From positions 1 to 64,000 of the forward strand of contig DASXHZ010000046.1 in the NCBI GenBank assembly GCA_036488085.1: DNA of 64,000 nt, given 5' to 3'. Below are positions 8,940 through 17,483 of this stretch, piece by piece. Every line of letters begins with the position of its first letter. The stretch's first letter is position 1. Source of the DNA: DASXHZ01 sp036488085. Lineage in GTDB: Bacteria; Acidobacteriota; Thermoanaerobaculia; Gp7-AA8. The notes beneath the pieces are model-generated. The model saw only the letters and a program-made list of their open reading frames with translations, was not told the DNA's origin and ran no database searches. Both the position numbers and the translations under genes were made by a program.

Positions 8940-10952
8940 CTACTGGGCCGTTCCGTTCAAGACCAGCGTCTTGGTGAAAAGCGGAGTCGAGGTAGCCGCA
9001 TCTACGAAGTCGATGGAGACCGTGCAAGTGTCGGTCATGGGCGACGCGAAGAATGTGTACTGCCCGGTGACCTGGAAAACATCACACGAATTCAACGTTG
9101 TGGGGATAGGCGATCCCCCTACCGCGAAGTTACCGCAGCCGCTCTTCGTGACACTGGTAGCCTTGATTGCGAACGGACTGTTGTTGACGATGTTGAGCGT
9201 CTGCGGGGCTGACGGACCTCCCGTGACGATCGGCGGCCCGACCTTCGGTGTGGTGGAAGTGAATGGTCCGAACGCGGCCGGATTCAACGTAACAGCGGCA
9301 ATCGCAGCCGGCGAAACGATGACGCCGTTCGTAAGCGTCGTGCTGCAGCCCGTGCTCGCATTCGTGTAATTCAGTGAAAGGGCCGTCGGTATAGGCACAG
9401 TGCCGCCTGCCGAACACGCTTGCGTGTGGAGCGAGGCCGCGAGCGTCAACGGAATCGTCGCCGTGAACGTCGTAAGGCCGGTACTGGCGTCGGTCGACGA
9501 GCCAGTGATTGCGAGCGGCTGATCGCCTATGGTGAGGCGCGGTACACCGCTCGCTGCGCCCGAGATGACGACGGTTATCTGCCCCCCGACCGTACCGGGC
9601 GTCACCGAAATGATGATGGGCTTTGTTACGCGGTAAGTGAAGTTCGGACCGCTCGCAGTGTCTCCGTTGTCGACGTTAGTCACTGTGATCGCGCCGACGA
9701 CGTCCGCGCAACCCGTGACCAGAGTCGGTGAGGTGACCGCGACGATTTGAGAGCCGCTGACGCTGATCGGCTGTGCCGCGATACCGCCAATCACGACTGC
9801 GACCGGGTCGTTGAAACCGGTTCCGTTGATCGTCACGTGCGTGCCGCCGGTGAATGGGCCTTCCGTCGGACCGGCGGTCGTGATTGCCATCTTCGGTACG
9901 TATCGGAAGGCGTTCGCTAGCGTCACACTCGTCGCCGAATTGATATTGATGACTCGGATACTGACCGAGGTGCCGGCGCCGCTGCCGCTGGCGTCCGGTG
10001 TTGCGTCACGCGCAGATGGCGTAGCGAGAGTGAACTGGTTAAAGAGCACCGGTCCGATCACCTGCACCTCTGCGGCGCCGAAGAAAACCTGGATGGGCGT
10101 CTGGAAACCTTCGCCGAAGACGGTGACTCGCGTGCCGCCATCAATCGGACCGCTGGCCGGCGACACGGTTGTCACTTTCGGCGTCAGCACCGCGGCCTGG
10201 TACGTAAACGTCGGGCCGGTGACGGTGACCTCGTTCGCGGAACCCGCCTCGTTAATCACCTTCACCGTCGCGGTGAGCTGCTGGCCGGTGCCGAGGTCGA
10301 CGCTCGGAGTGAGCACCTGGATCGTGGTTCCAGTGGAGGAGATGATGGTTGCGTCTTTCGGCGTCGTGCCGGCGCCGAAATCGAAGAAGACTCGCAACGG
10401 CGTACGGAAGTTCTTGCCGGTGATGGTCACGACTTCACCGCCCTGCGGGCGGCCGAAGTTCGGCGTAATGCCGGTGATCGACGGCGACGTGTCCGGCGGC
10501 TGCGGCGTCACGGGGACGGCCGAGAAGGTGACGGTGGCCGTCTTCTTGACGTTCGCCACGATCGCCGAAATCGTCGCCGGTCCGACGACGGCCGACGTGA
10601 GAGTGACGGTCGCCACGCCGCTGGTGGTCGTGCGGATAACGGTCTGCGCGTTCCCTTCGGCGAACGTGCCGAGGTTCGTCGTGAATTCGACTGCCGTGCC
10701 GTTCGGCTCCGGCTGACCGGTACTGTCGGTCACGGTGGCGGTAATGACGGAGGTGGAGTTCACCTGCGGCGTCGCATTGGACACCGCAAGGTTGATGTTC
10801 ACCGTGGTCGGCGGCGGAGTGGTGCCGCCGCTGGTCGTCGTCGGTGTGGTGGTGGTCGAAGGAGCGGTCGGCGATTCGCCCTTACAGCCGGCGAATACGA
10901 GTACGAGAGCCGCTACCGCGAAGAGGGACTTGTGTTGTCTGAGCGTCTGCAT
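8940..10952 (-). CDS. IPT/TIG-domain lipoprotein at the end of the pil operon
   Basis: The ATG at 10952 follows a GGCGGGGGTT ribosome site; a TTG lies two codons earlier. The N-terminus is a lipoprotein signal with lipobox VFAGC, then a Thr/Pro/Ser linker. Residues ~55-150 form a bacterial Ig-like domain (NLAVSNATPQVNSTSVITATV). Three or four IPT/TIG domains follow, each opening with the typical pattern (PSITGITPNFGRPQGGEVVTITG, VTTVSPASGPIDGGTRVTVFG, ITTAGPTEGPFTGGTHVTING). The C-terminal ~130 residues are another beta domain with paired cysteines. It is the last gene of the run starting at pilM, 10 bp after the previous lipoprotein. A surface or secretin-associated role in pilus biogenesis is inferred from position only. 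Confidence 0.82.
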   Translation of the reverse strand: MQTLRQHKSLFAVAALVLVFAGCKGESPTAPSTTTTPTTTSGGTTPPPTTVNINLAVSNATPQVNSTSVITATVTDSTGQPEPNGTAVEFTTNLGTFAEGNAQTVIRTTTSGVATVTLTSAVVGPATISAIVANVKKTATVTFSAVPVTPQPPDTSPSITGITPNFGRPQGGEVVTITGKNFRTPLRVFFDFGAGTTPKDATIISSTGTTIQVLTPSVDLGTGQQLTATVKVINEAGSANEVTVTGPTFTYQAAVLTPKVTTVSPASGPIDGGTRVTVFGEGFQTPIQVFFGAAEVQVIGPVLFNQFTLATPSARDATPDASGSGAGTSVSIRVININSATSVTLANAFRYVPKMAITTAGPTEGPFTGGTHVTINGTGFNDPVAVVIGGIAAQPISVSGSQIVAVTSPTLVTGCADVVGAITVTNVDNGDTASGPNFTYRVTKPIIISVTPGTVGGQITVVISGAASGVPRLTIGDQPLAITGSSTDASTGLTTFTATIPLTLAASLHTQACSAGGTVPIPTALSLNYTNASTGCSTTLTNGVIVSPAAIAAVTLNPAAFGPFTSTTPKVGPPIVTGGPSAPQTLNIVNNSPFAIKATSVTKSGCGNFAVGGSPIPTTLNSCDVFQVTGQYTFFASPMTDTCTVSIDFVDAATSTPLFTKTLVLNGTAQ

Positions 10953-10968
10953 TTTCAACCCCCGCCGC

Positions 10969-11556
10969 CTACGCGCAACCGTTGCAGTTGTAACAAAAAT
11001 CGAGTGGGAACGACGTGTTCGCCGAGACGTTGTCGCCGGCCAGGGTCTGACCGAAAACGGTGACGGTGACGTTCATGTGGATCGTCGTCGAAAGGGTGTC
11101 CGGATCGCGTCCGCCGTTCTGCGGGAACAGCGCCGCAAACGGAGCCACGTTGAGCGCCTCCGGGGTGAGGATCAGGAAGTTGTTCAGGCTCGTCGCGCCG
11201 CCCCCCGGGGTAAGGAGGCCGGAGATGGTGCGCGAGAAGGACGCCGGAACGAGCTTACCGCCGTCGGTGCGGGTATAGGTGACGGTGTAGCTGGTGAGCT
11301 TCACCTGCTCGAAGGTGACGTCGGTGCTTTGGGACGCCGGGTTCTTGGTGATCACCTGAAGCTCGATGGTTCCGACCGGCTGATTACAACCCTGGGCACC
11401 GCTCAGGATGTCGATCCTGTTCAATACCTGTGTGTTCGTCGCAATCAGTTCGACGGGCGCCGCGCTCTTCGTGATCTCGCTGCTGCAGGCGACGAGTGAG
11501 ATCACCGCCCCGAACGCCGCAAGCCGAATCCACGTTCTAATCATCATCTCCCCCAC
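10969..11556 (-). CDS. Lipoprotein of unknown function in the pil operon
   Basis: The product has a signal peptide with lipobox LVAC followed by SS, so it should be lipid-anchored in the envelope. The body is beta-rich (ELQVITKNPASQSTDVTFEQVKLTSYTVTYTR) and ends in a cysteine cluster (FCYNCNGCA). No family is recognised. The start could be the GTG at 11556 or the ATGs at 11547/11544 that overlap a GGGGGAG ribosome site. The gene begins within 3-15 bp of the pilQ stop and ends 16 bp before the ATG of the IPT lipoprotein gene, so all three should be cotranscribed. By position it could be a pilotin-like or secretin-accessory lipoprotein, but it has no visible TPR fold of the PilF type. Confidence 0.75.
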   Translation of the reverse strand: MGEMMIRTWIRLAAFGAVISLVACSSEITKSAAPVELIATNTQVLNRIDILSGAQGCNQPVGTIELQVITKNPASQSTDVTFEQVKLTSYTVTYTRTDGGKLVPASFSRTISGLLTPGGGATSLNNFLILTPEALNVAPFAALFPQNGGRDPDTLSTTIHMNVTVTVFGQTLAGDNVSANTSFPLDFCYNCNGCA

Positions 11557-11558
11557 TC

Positions 11559-14051
11559 TTACGCCCCCCGGATGATCCGCGGCGTGATGAATATCAACAG
11601 CTCGTCGTGCGACGTTGAGATGTTGTGCGTCTTGAAGAGGTTACCGAGGATCGGAATCTGGTAGACGAACGGTAACCGGGTTCTCGAATCGTTCTCCTTG
11701 ACCTGATAGATGCCGCCGATGACTGCCGTACCGCCGTCGCGGACCATGAGGCGCGTGTGGGCGCTGCGGGTCGAGAGCGGCGTTCCGGCCGCGCCTTCGA
11801 TCGCGAGACCGGTGGTCGGCTCGTTTTTCTGGACGTTGATGTCCATGATGACCGTGCCGGCCTCGGTGATCTGCGGGGTGACGGAGAGCCGCAGCGTGGC
11901 GTCGACGTACTGGATCGTGGTCGTGAAGTTGATGCGAGTCTGATACGGGATCTGGAAGCCGCTCTGGATCTCGGCCGCGACGTTGTCCTGCGTCGTGACC
12001 TTCGGCGCCGAGATGACCTTCACCAGGCCTTCGAACTCGAAGGCATTCAGCGCGAAATCGAGATTGAACGCGCCGAGGACGTCGGAGAGGTGAAGTTGCA
12101 GGACGGCGTTTCCGCCACTGCCGAAGTCGAATGGGCCACCGGTGAAGCCCACGCGATTCGGGAAGATCAGGCCCGTGCCGTTGCCGAGGGCCGGATCGAA
12201 CGCACCGGAGAAGCCCCACGAGAAGCCGTACTGCTGCTGGAAGACTTTCGACGCCTCGACGATGCGCGCCTCGATCATCACCTGGCGGGTCGGGATGTCG
12301 ACCGTGGTGATGAGGTCATTGATTGTCTGCAGGTACGTCGGGATCTCGCTGACGATCAATTGGTTCGTGCGCTGGTCGACGATGATCCGCGCGCGCGGCG
12401 ACGCGATCTCCTTGATGAGGGTCTGTACCTCGGTGGCGCGCGCATACGAGAGCTTGAAGACGGCGGTGATGGTGTTGACGTTCAGCCGCTGCTCTTCCTC
12501 GAGGCGGCGCTGTGCCTGCTGCTCGCCGGCGAGACGATCGACTTTGCCGACACGAAGGACGTTGCCTTCGAGGACGTAGTTGAGCGAGTTCTGGCGCAGG
12601 ATGATGTCGAGCGCCTGGTCCCACGGCACTTCGTTGAAGTTGACCGTGACCTTCCCCTGAACGTCAGGATCGACGGCGATGTTGAGTCCCGTCAGGTCGG
12701 CGAAGGTGCGGAGGACGTCGCGGATGTCCGCTTCCTTCAGGTTCAGGGAGAGCGGCTCGCCGGTGTAGACCTTCTGATTCATGCCGCCGAGCGTTCGCGA
12801 ATTGCCGGCGGGGTTCGAGAGGATGCGCGTCCCTTCCGGCAAGTTAGAAGACACCGGGGCCGGCGCCTCATTGAAGACGTTTTCGTTCGTGGCGGTCGTC
12901 GTCTTCATCTTCTGCGGCGTGGCCGGCGGCGTCTGGTCGGCGGTGGCATTGATGACCGCCCGGGCCGGAGCATGCTTGACCGGTTTCGGCTCGGCCACGA
13001 TCTTCGGCTCCGCCGGCATCTTCCACGTCGCTGCCTCGGGCGCAACCGTCGGGATATCCGCAACCTTCTGAGCGACGACTGGTGTGGCAACTACAGGAGC
13101 AGCGGCATGTGTGGCGGCCGCGGCGGACGCTTCGCCGAACGTGACGCGAACGGCGTCACCGTCTTCGGCGACGTGATACGGCGTCTTGGCCGAGAGGTCG
13201 AGAACGACACGCGCCACGGCAGTCGGCGCGGTCGCGAACTGGGCGACGCGGACACGCTTGACGACGCCGTCGGCGACCGCGACGTTCGTCTTCGCAACGG
13301 CGTTCTTCACACCGGTGAAGTCGAGGACGAGACGCGACGGATTCTCCAGGGTGAATGCCTTGTACGTCAGGGCACCGTCGCCCGAGATCTTCACCTCTAC
13401 ATTGGCGCCGGACCCGGAGGTCTCGACGCGCTGGATCTTCTTTGCTTTCGCTCCGGAGCTGGCGGTCATCGGAACGGCGACCGGCTCCGCGGCCGGCGCG
13501 GATGGAGGAGCGTCGGCAATCGGCTCGACGCGGGGAGCGTCGCTCTTCGGCTCGGGCTTCACTTCGACCGGCGGAAGTGCCACAACCTGCACGGGAGCCG
13601 CATCAGCCGCTGTTGCGACTGCCGGGAGGGCGATGACGACGTTGTTTTCGTTGGCGGATGCCTCCGGCGAGAGCGGCTGTGCCAGCCGGAAGGTGACGCG
13701 GGTGAGCCGCGTCCCCATCTCCACCGCCTCCTCGGCGGTGATCGACGCAACGCCGGCGGGCAGCGCAGGCGGAATCGTGAGTGCGGAACCTTTCGCCGTC
13801 GCGGTGAGATCGACGACGAAGACATCGGGCGCCGGGTTATAGGACGTGTATACGGGCGTGGCGCTGGTCCGCAGCGTGATGCGCGACCCATCCACGTCGA
13901 TCGCATTCAGCGTCGCACCGGCAACGGCAGCGGTATTGGCGGCTGGCTTTCCTTCAGCCTTGCGGTGCCCGAACAGAGACGCATTCGCTCCGCTCACCCC
14001 GACAGCCGCGACGACCGTCGCCACCACTAGGATTCGGTTGGCTCTTTTCAT
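11559..14051 (-). CDS. pilQ: Type IV pilus secretin PilQ
   Basis: The outer-membrane secretin forms the pore through which the type IV pilus passes. I start at the ATG at 14051 (MKRANRILVVATVVAAVGVSGANA), preceded by GGTGGGGAG; an upstream ATG at 14090 gives an unlikely leader. The product is ~830 residues. Two AMIN domains (about residues 50-140 and 215-310, the second with ETSGSGANVEVKISGDGAL) bind peptidoglycan. A Pro/Ala linker follows, then an STN/N0 domain (~435-490, VNFNEVPWDQALDIILRQNSL), a secretin N1 domain (~530-600), and the C-terminal secretin barrel (~660-830) with VIGGIYQVKENDSRTRLPFVYQIPILGNLF and LLIFITPRII. Upstream genes are pilM-N-O-P in canonical order. Confidence 0.97.
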   Translation of the reverse strand: MKRANRILVVATVVAAVGVSGANASLFGHRKAEGKPAANTAAVAGATLNAIDVDGSRITLRTSATPVYTSYNPAPDVFVVDLTATAKGSALTIPPALPAGVASITAEEAVEMGTRLTRVTFRLAQPLSPEASANENNVVIALPAVATAADAAPVQVVALPPVEVKPEPKSDAPRVEPIADAPPSAPAAEPVAVPMTASSGAKAKKIQRVETSGSGANVEVKISGDGALTYKAFTLENPSRLVLDFTGVKNAVAKTNVAVADGVVKRVRVAQFATAPTAVARVVLDLSAKTPYHVAEDGDAVRVTFGEASAAAATHAAAPVVATPVVAQKVADIPTVAPEAATWKMPAEPKIVAEPKPVKHAPARAVINATADQTPPATPQKMKTTTATNENVFNEAPAPVSSNLPEGTRILSNPAGNSRTLGGMNQKVYTGEPLSLNLKEADIRDVLRTFADLTGLNIAVDPDVQGKVTVNFNEVPWDQALDIILRQNSLNYVLEGNVLRVGKVDRLAGEQQAQRRLEEEQRLNVNTITAVFKLSYARATEVQTLIKEIASPRARIIVDQRTNQLIVSEIPTYLQTINDLITTVDIPTRQVMIEARIVEASKVFQQQYGFSWGFSGAFDPALGNGTGLIFPNRVGFTGGPFDFGSGGNAVLQLHLSDVLGAFNLDFALNAFEFEGLVKVISAPKVTTQDNVAAEIQSGFQIPYQTRINFTTTIQYVDATLRLSVTPQITEAGTVIMDINVQKNEPTTGLAIEGAAGTPLSTRSAHTRLMVRDGGTAVIGGIYQVKENDSRTRLPFVYQIPILGNLFKTHNISTSHDELLIFITPRIIRGA

Positions 14052-14105
14052 ACTCCCCACCTTCACCATCTCCAGCCCTCCCAGCCCCATCCCCGCGCAC
14101 AGCGG

Positions 14106-14672
14106 TTACTTCTTCGTCGCCTCTGGAGTGAGCTCTTTCACGACTTCTTTGTAGCGTTCGATCCGCGTCGGGTCATTGACCTCCTGGCGAAAGACGACGG
14201 AGACAGGAGTGATACGAATGACTTCGCCGTCGAGAACTTTGTCCCCTACGTGGATCGGATAACCCTTGTTGTCCGGACCGAGCACCATCCCGGTAAAGAC
14301 GCCTTTTTTTGTCTCGAAGACGCCCTGGAGTTTCATTTCATCAACCAGGAATCCCGGCACGCCGGGGGGACGCTGGCCCGGCTGAATCGCCGGACGCGGC
14401 CCGATGAGCGACTGGAACGGATCGCGGCGTCCCTGCGGGTCGTAGCGGTAGTTGTCCGCGCTCGTCGGCTCTTCGAGGATCTCCTGCAGCGTCTGCTGCA
14501 CGCCCCCGCTGCTCGTGGTGGCCGTGCTGCTGCTCGCGCTCGTGTCGGTCGTCGCCGTGTTCGTTGCGGGCGCGGGCTTCGAGATGCCCGGCTTCGGCGT
14601 CTGCGCGATGATGACGCCCGCCATCGCCCCGGCAACGATCAGGAGAGACGCTGCAAATCGCGAGGCTCTCAT
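14106..14672 (-). CDS. pilP: Type IV pilus assembly protein PilP
   Basis: A 188-residue periplasmic protein that links the inner-membrane PilN/PilO complex to the PilQ secretin. It has an N-terminal hydrophobic export or anchor segment (SLLIVAGAMAGVIIA), without a clear lipobox cysteine. A disordered Ser/Thr linker follows, and then the PilP beta domain from about residue 75 (YDPQGRRDPFQSLIGP, then LQGVFETKKGVFTGMVLGPDNKGYPIHVGDKV). The lack of the lipobox Cys found in Pseudomonas PilP is notable. Its ATG overlaps the pilO stop by 4 bp, and pilQ begins 55 bp after its stop. Confidence 0.93.
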   Translation of the reverse strand: MRASRFAASLLIVAGAMAGVIIAQTPKPGISKPAPATNTATTDTSASSSTATTSSGGVQQTLQEILEEPTSADNYRYDPQGRRDPFQSLIGPRPAIQPGQRPPGVPGFLVDEMKLQGVFETKKGVFTGMVLGPDNKGYPIHVGDKVLDGEVIRITPVSVVFRQEVNDPTRIERYKEVVKELTPEATKK

Positions 14673-15304
14673 TCTCCCCCTCCGGCCGGCTTCTTCGCGG
14701 CAGCCGCCTTGGCGCCCTTCTTGTCAGGGGACGCCTCCGACGGCTCGACGTAGACGAAGGTCTTGGCGATGAACTCGGCTGCGATGGTCTTCTCGACCTG
14801 GATCGGCAGCGCTTTGATCTGAATGTTCTCGACATTCATGATGCGAGAGAAGTTGCCGAGGCGGTTAAAGAGGATCGCCAGGTTGTGGTAGCGGCCGTCG
14901 AGCGAGATGCTGATCGGCCATTCCGCGTACGGATCGCCGCCCTTCGCGGTTCCCAGTGGCGGGAAGGTCATCTTCTTCAGACCGAAGTCGCCCTGGTCGA
15001 CGAGCGCCTTGATCTTCTGAATGATCTCTTCGGTATTTCGGGTCGACGGGAGAATACGGCGGAGTTTCTCGAGCTCCTGCTCGAGCCGCGCGACTTCGGC
15101 ACGGAACTGCGGAAGCTTCCGCTCGGCCGCGCGGCCGGCGTCGATCTTCTTGTCGAGCTCCGTGATCGCCGCCTCATCCGAATGCATCTCGTCCACGATC
15201 GGAGTCACCAGCCAGAAATGCGTCACGGCGACGATGACGACCGCGAGGAGGAGGCCGATACCGAGACCGACGTAAAGGGGCTTGTCGTTGAGTGTGATCG
15301 CCAT
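14669..15304 (-). CDS. pilO: Type IV pilus inner-membrane protein PilO
   Basis: The 211-residue product has the PilO layout. A short cytoplasmic start leads into one transmembrane helix (VGLGIGLLLAVVIVAVTHFW). A periplasmic coiled coil follows at about residues 40-85 (ITELDKKIDAGRAAERKLPQFRAEVARLEQELEKL). The C-terminal ferredoxin-like domain contains ISLDGRYHNLAILFNRLGNFSRIMNV. It pairs with PilN to form the alignment complex under PilQ. A Lys/Ala-rich tail ends the protein. Spacing is 8 bp from pilN and a 4-bp overlap with pilP. Confidence 0.94.
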   Translation of the reverse strand: MAITLNDKPLYVGLGIGLLLAVVIVAVTHFWLVTPIVDEMHSDEAAITELDKKIDAGRAAERKLPQFRAEVARLEQELEKLRRILPSTRNTEEIIQKIKALVDQGDFGLKKMTFPPLGTAKGGDPYAEWPISISLDGRYHNLAILFNRLGNFSRIMNVENIQIKALPIQVEKTIAAEFIAKTFVYVEPSEASPDKKGAKAAAAKKPAGGGE

Positions 15305-15312
15305 CGCCCCTC

Positions 15313-16011
15313 CTATTTCTTCGTCCCGCCCGGCTTACCGGGGCTTGCCGTTCCGGTCCCCGTACCAGTGGTGGCGGTGGTTCCGGTCTTGACCGCGGTC
15401 GCCGAGGCCTGTTGCCCAGGCGTCTTCGGCGTGTAGGTGAAACCGAAACCCATGTCGAACGTGTATACCGGCGGATTGATCATTTGCTGCGTGACGGTCC
15501 CGACCTGCGGCTCCTCGAAAAAGGGATCCTGTTTGACGTTCGCGACGAAGAGCGCGATCGCGTTCGGATTCAGGCCGCGGCCGTTCACGGTGATGTGGCC
15601 GCTGGTGATGTTCATGGAGTCGAGCCAGACGAGGTCGGGAAGATCGCGGCTCACCTGATCCATGATCCGCACGGGCCCCTTCTGGTTCTGCTTCAGTTGA
15701 TTGATGAGATCGATGCGCTTCTGAAGGTTGTCTTTCTTTTTCTGGAAGTCGGTGACGGCGTTGATCGCCGACTCGAGCTTCTGCGCCTCGAGCTTCCGCT
15801 GGTCCATCGTGGCGACTGTGTTCGCGAGGTTGCGCTTTGCGTAAAGCCAGTAACCGAGCGCGACGACCGCACCGACCACCAGGAAGCCGATGATGAAGAC
15901 GTTGTTGAGATTGCCGGGACCTCCAGCGGTGGCGACACCGGGAACTGCCGCGGGAGCGCCTGTCGTTCCCCGTACCGCCCGCCCCTCCCGCACCAGGTTG
16001 ATCTTGATCAA
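15313..16011 (-). CDS. pilN: Type IV pilus assembly protein PilN
   Basis: The product (232 residues) opens with MIKINLVREGR, the conserved cytoplasmic peptide (INLLP-like) that docks into PilM. There is one transmembrane helix near residues 35-60 (VFIIGFLVVGAVVALGYWLY), a coiled coil (AQKLESAINAVTDFQKKKDNLQKRIDLI) and a periplasmic ferredoxin-like domain. The C-terminus is a disordered Thr/Gly/Pro tail. It overlaps the pilM stop by 4 bp, consistent with coupled synthesis of the PilM-PilN complex. Confidence 0.93.
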   Translation of the reverse strand: MIKINLVREGRAVRGTTGAPAAVPGVATAGGPGNLNNVFIIGFLVVGAVVALGYWLYAKRNLANTVATMDQRKLEAQKLESAINAVTDFQKKKDNLQKRIDLINQLKQNQKGPVRIMDQVSRDLPDLVWLDSMNITSGHITVNGRGLNPNAIALFVANVKQDPFFEEPQVGTVTQQMINPPVYTFDMGFGFTYTPKTPGQQASATAVKTGTTATTGTGTGTASPGKPGGTKK

Positions 16012-17069
16012 GCGTCCCCCAACTTCCTTATGGCAAGACCGACGGCTATGGCCATGCTCGGCGCTATCTCAGCCAATTCCTCGGGATTGAATGCACTCTC
16101 GTCCACCGTGATCTTTCGGAACGGGTCCATGATCGAGACCGGGATGCCGAACTTGTCGCGGAGGATGGCGTCGAGGTTGAGAACCCCCGAGCCGCCGCCG
16201 GCGAGAACGATCTCGTCGACGCGGTCCGCGCCCGAGGTCGCGGTGAAGAAGTCGAGCGTCTTCCGAAGCTCGCCCGCGAAGTCTTCCGACACGGAGTTGA
16301 GGATCGGGATGACCTGTTGGATGGTGTAGTCGGCGACCGCGTGGCCGCGCTTGAGCTCCTCGGCCTGATCGAACGAGAGCGACAGCTCGCGCTGGATCGC
16401 GTCGGTGTACTGGTTGCCGCCGAAGGTGATGTCGCGCCAGAAGAGGGAGCTGCCTCCCGAGAGGACGTTGACGTTCGTGACCGAGGCGCCGATGTTCACG
16501 AGGGCGAGGACCTTTCCCTCTTCCACCTCGTAGTTCGTCTCGTAAGCGTTCTGGACGGCGAAGGCATCGACGTCGACGAGCACCGGAATCTTGCCGGTCT
16601 GGCTGATCACCGACGTGTAGTCGTTGATCTTTTCCTTCTTCACGGCGACGAGGATGACGTCGATGTTGTCGCCCGAGCCCGGCTGGTTGAGCGGCACGTA
16701 ATCGAGGTTCACATCGTTGATGTCGAAGGGGATGTACTGCTCGGCTTCCCACTGGATCGACTCCGACAACTCCTCGGGCGACATCGCCGGGAGCGTGATC
16801 TTTTTGATGATCACGGAGTGCCCGGAAAGGGAGGTCGCGTAATTGGAATTCTTGATGGCTTTGTCGGAGTTCAGCTTCGAGATCGTCTCGACCACCATGG
16901 ACGAATCCATGATGGAACCGTCGACGATCGCCTCGGGAGAGAGCCGTTCCAGGCCGAGCTTGACGAGGGAAAAGGCTCCGCCCTTTTTCTCCTTCAGCTC
17001 AACTAGTTTGACTGCCGAGGAGCCGATATCAAGGCCGACGACATTTTTGCTCTTTGAGAAGAACACCAC
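16008..17069 (-). CDS. pilM: Type IV pilus actin-like ATPase PilM
   Basis: The 353-residue cytoplasmic protein has the FtsA/PilM actin-like fold: a phosphate-1 loop near residue 10 (VVGLDIGSSAVKLVELK), a phosphate-2 region (ALVNIGASVTNVNVLSGGSSLFWRDITFGG), and an adenosine motif near residue 290 (EIVLAGGGSGVLNLDAIL). PilM binds the PilN N-terminal peptide and couples the cytoplasmic motors to the envelope complex. It is the first gene of the pilMNOPQ run, which here continues into two lipoprotein genes. A sigma70-like promoter sits 59 bp upstream of the ATG. Confidence 0.96.
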   Translation of the reverse strand: MVFFSKSKNVVGLDIGSSAVKLVELKEKKGGAFSLVKLGLERLSPEAIVDGSIMDSSMVVETISKLNSDKAIKNSNYATSLSGHSVIIKKITLPAMSPEELSESIQWEAEQYIPFDINDVNLDYVPLNQPGSGDNIDVILVAVKKEKINDYTSVISQTGKIPVLVDVDAFAVQNAYETNYEVEEGKVLALVNIGASVTNVNVLSGGSSLFWRDITFGGNQYTDAIQRELSLSFDQAEELKRGHAVADYTIQQVIPILNSVSEDFAGELRKTLDFFTATSGADRVDEIVLAGGGSGVLNLDAILRDKFGIPVSIMDPFRKITVDESAFNPEELAEIAPSMAIAVGLAIRKLGDA

Positions 17070-17127
17070 TCACCCCATCCATCTCACACTCACTTCTCGC
17101 TGGCACCGGTTGATGAAAGGTGGACCG

Positions 17128-17156
17128 AAATTACATTCTTTTAAGGGTGGTGTCAA
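17128..17156 (-). promoter_or_regulatory. Sigma70-like promoter of the pil operon
   Basis: Read on the minus strand there is TTGACA, a 17-bp spacer and TAATTT, about 59 bp before the pilM ATG. The -35 is a perfect consensus and the spacing is optimal. Confidence 0.65.
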
Positions 17157-17220
17157 CTTTACAGAATTTAGATAAGTGAAACGATGACGCGTGTTTGCCG
17201 CGAGGCGAGCTCTGAATTCG

Positions 17221-17249
17221 TTGCACAAGTTCCGGAGCAGGTTTAGAAT
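17221..17249 (+). promoter_or_regulatory. Sigma70-like promoter of rpmB
   Basis: TTGCAC, a 17-bp spacer and TAGAAT lie 33 bp before the L28 ATG. A GAGGGAG ribosome site follows at about 17269. Confidence 0.6.
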
Positions 17250-17281
17250 CTGCGCCTTTCGCTTATTTGAGGGAGTTTTAG

Positions 17282-17476
17282 ATGGCCAAAATGTGTGAAG
17301 TTTGCGGCAAGGCGCCGGTGTTCGGTAACCGCGTCAGTCACGCGCACAACGTCTCGAGCAGACGTTGGATGCCGAACCTGCAGCGCGTCCGCGCGATCGT
17401 CGGCGGCGCCGTCCGCCGGATCAACGTCTGCACCCGCTGCATCCGGTCCGGCAAAGTTCAGAAGGCAGCGCGGTAG
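17282..17476 (+). CDS. rpmB: 50S ribosomal protein L28
   Basis: The 64-residue basic protein has the L28 signature: CEVCGKAPVFGNRVSHAHN at the N-terminus, the conserved RRWMPNLQRVR, and a C-terminal CTRCIRSGKV. The four cysteines (two CxxC pairs) make it the zinc-binding (C+) form. It is part of the large ribosomal subunit. It stands alone, divergent from pilM and tail-to-tail with rel, with only 7 bp between the two stops. Confidence 0.97.
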   Translation: MAKMCEVCGKAPVFGNRVSHAHNVSSRRWMPNLQRVRAIVGGAVRRINVCTRCIRSGKVQKAAR

Positions 17477-17483
17477 TTCACAA

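Noticed and set aside
11757..14030. A 757-codon open frame antisense to pilQ
   Set aside because: Composition bias (Arg/Asp/Gly) and lack of any domain; pilQ is certain on the minus strand.
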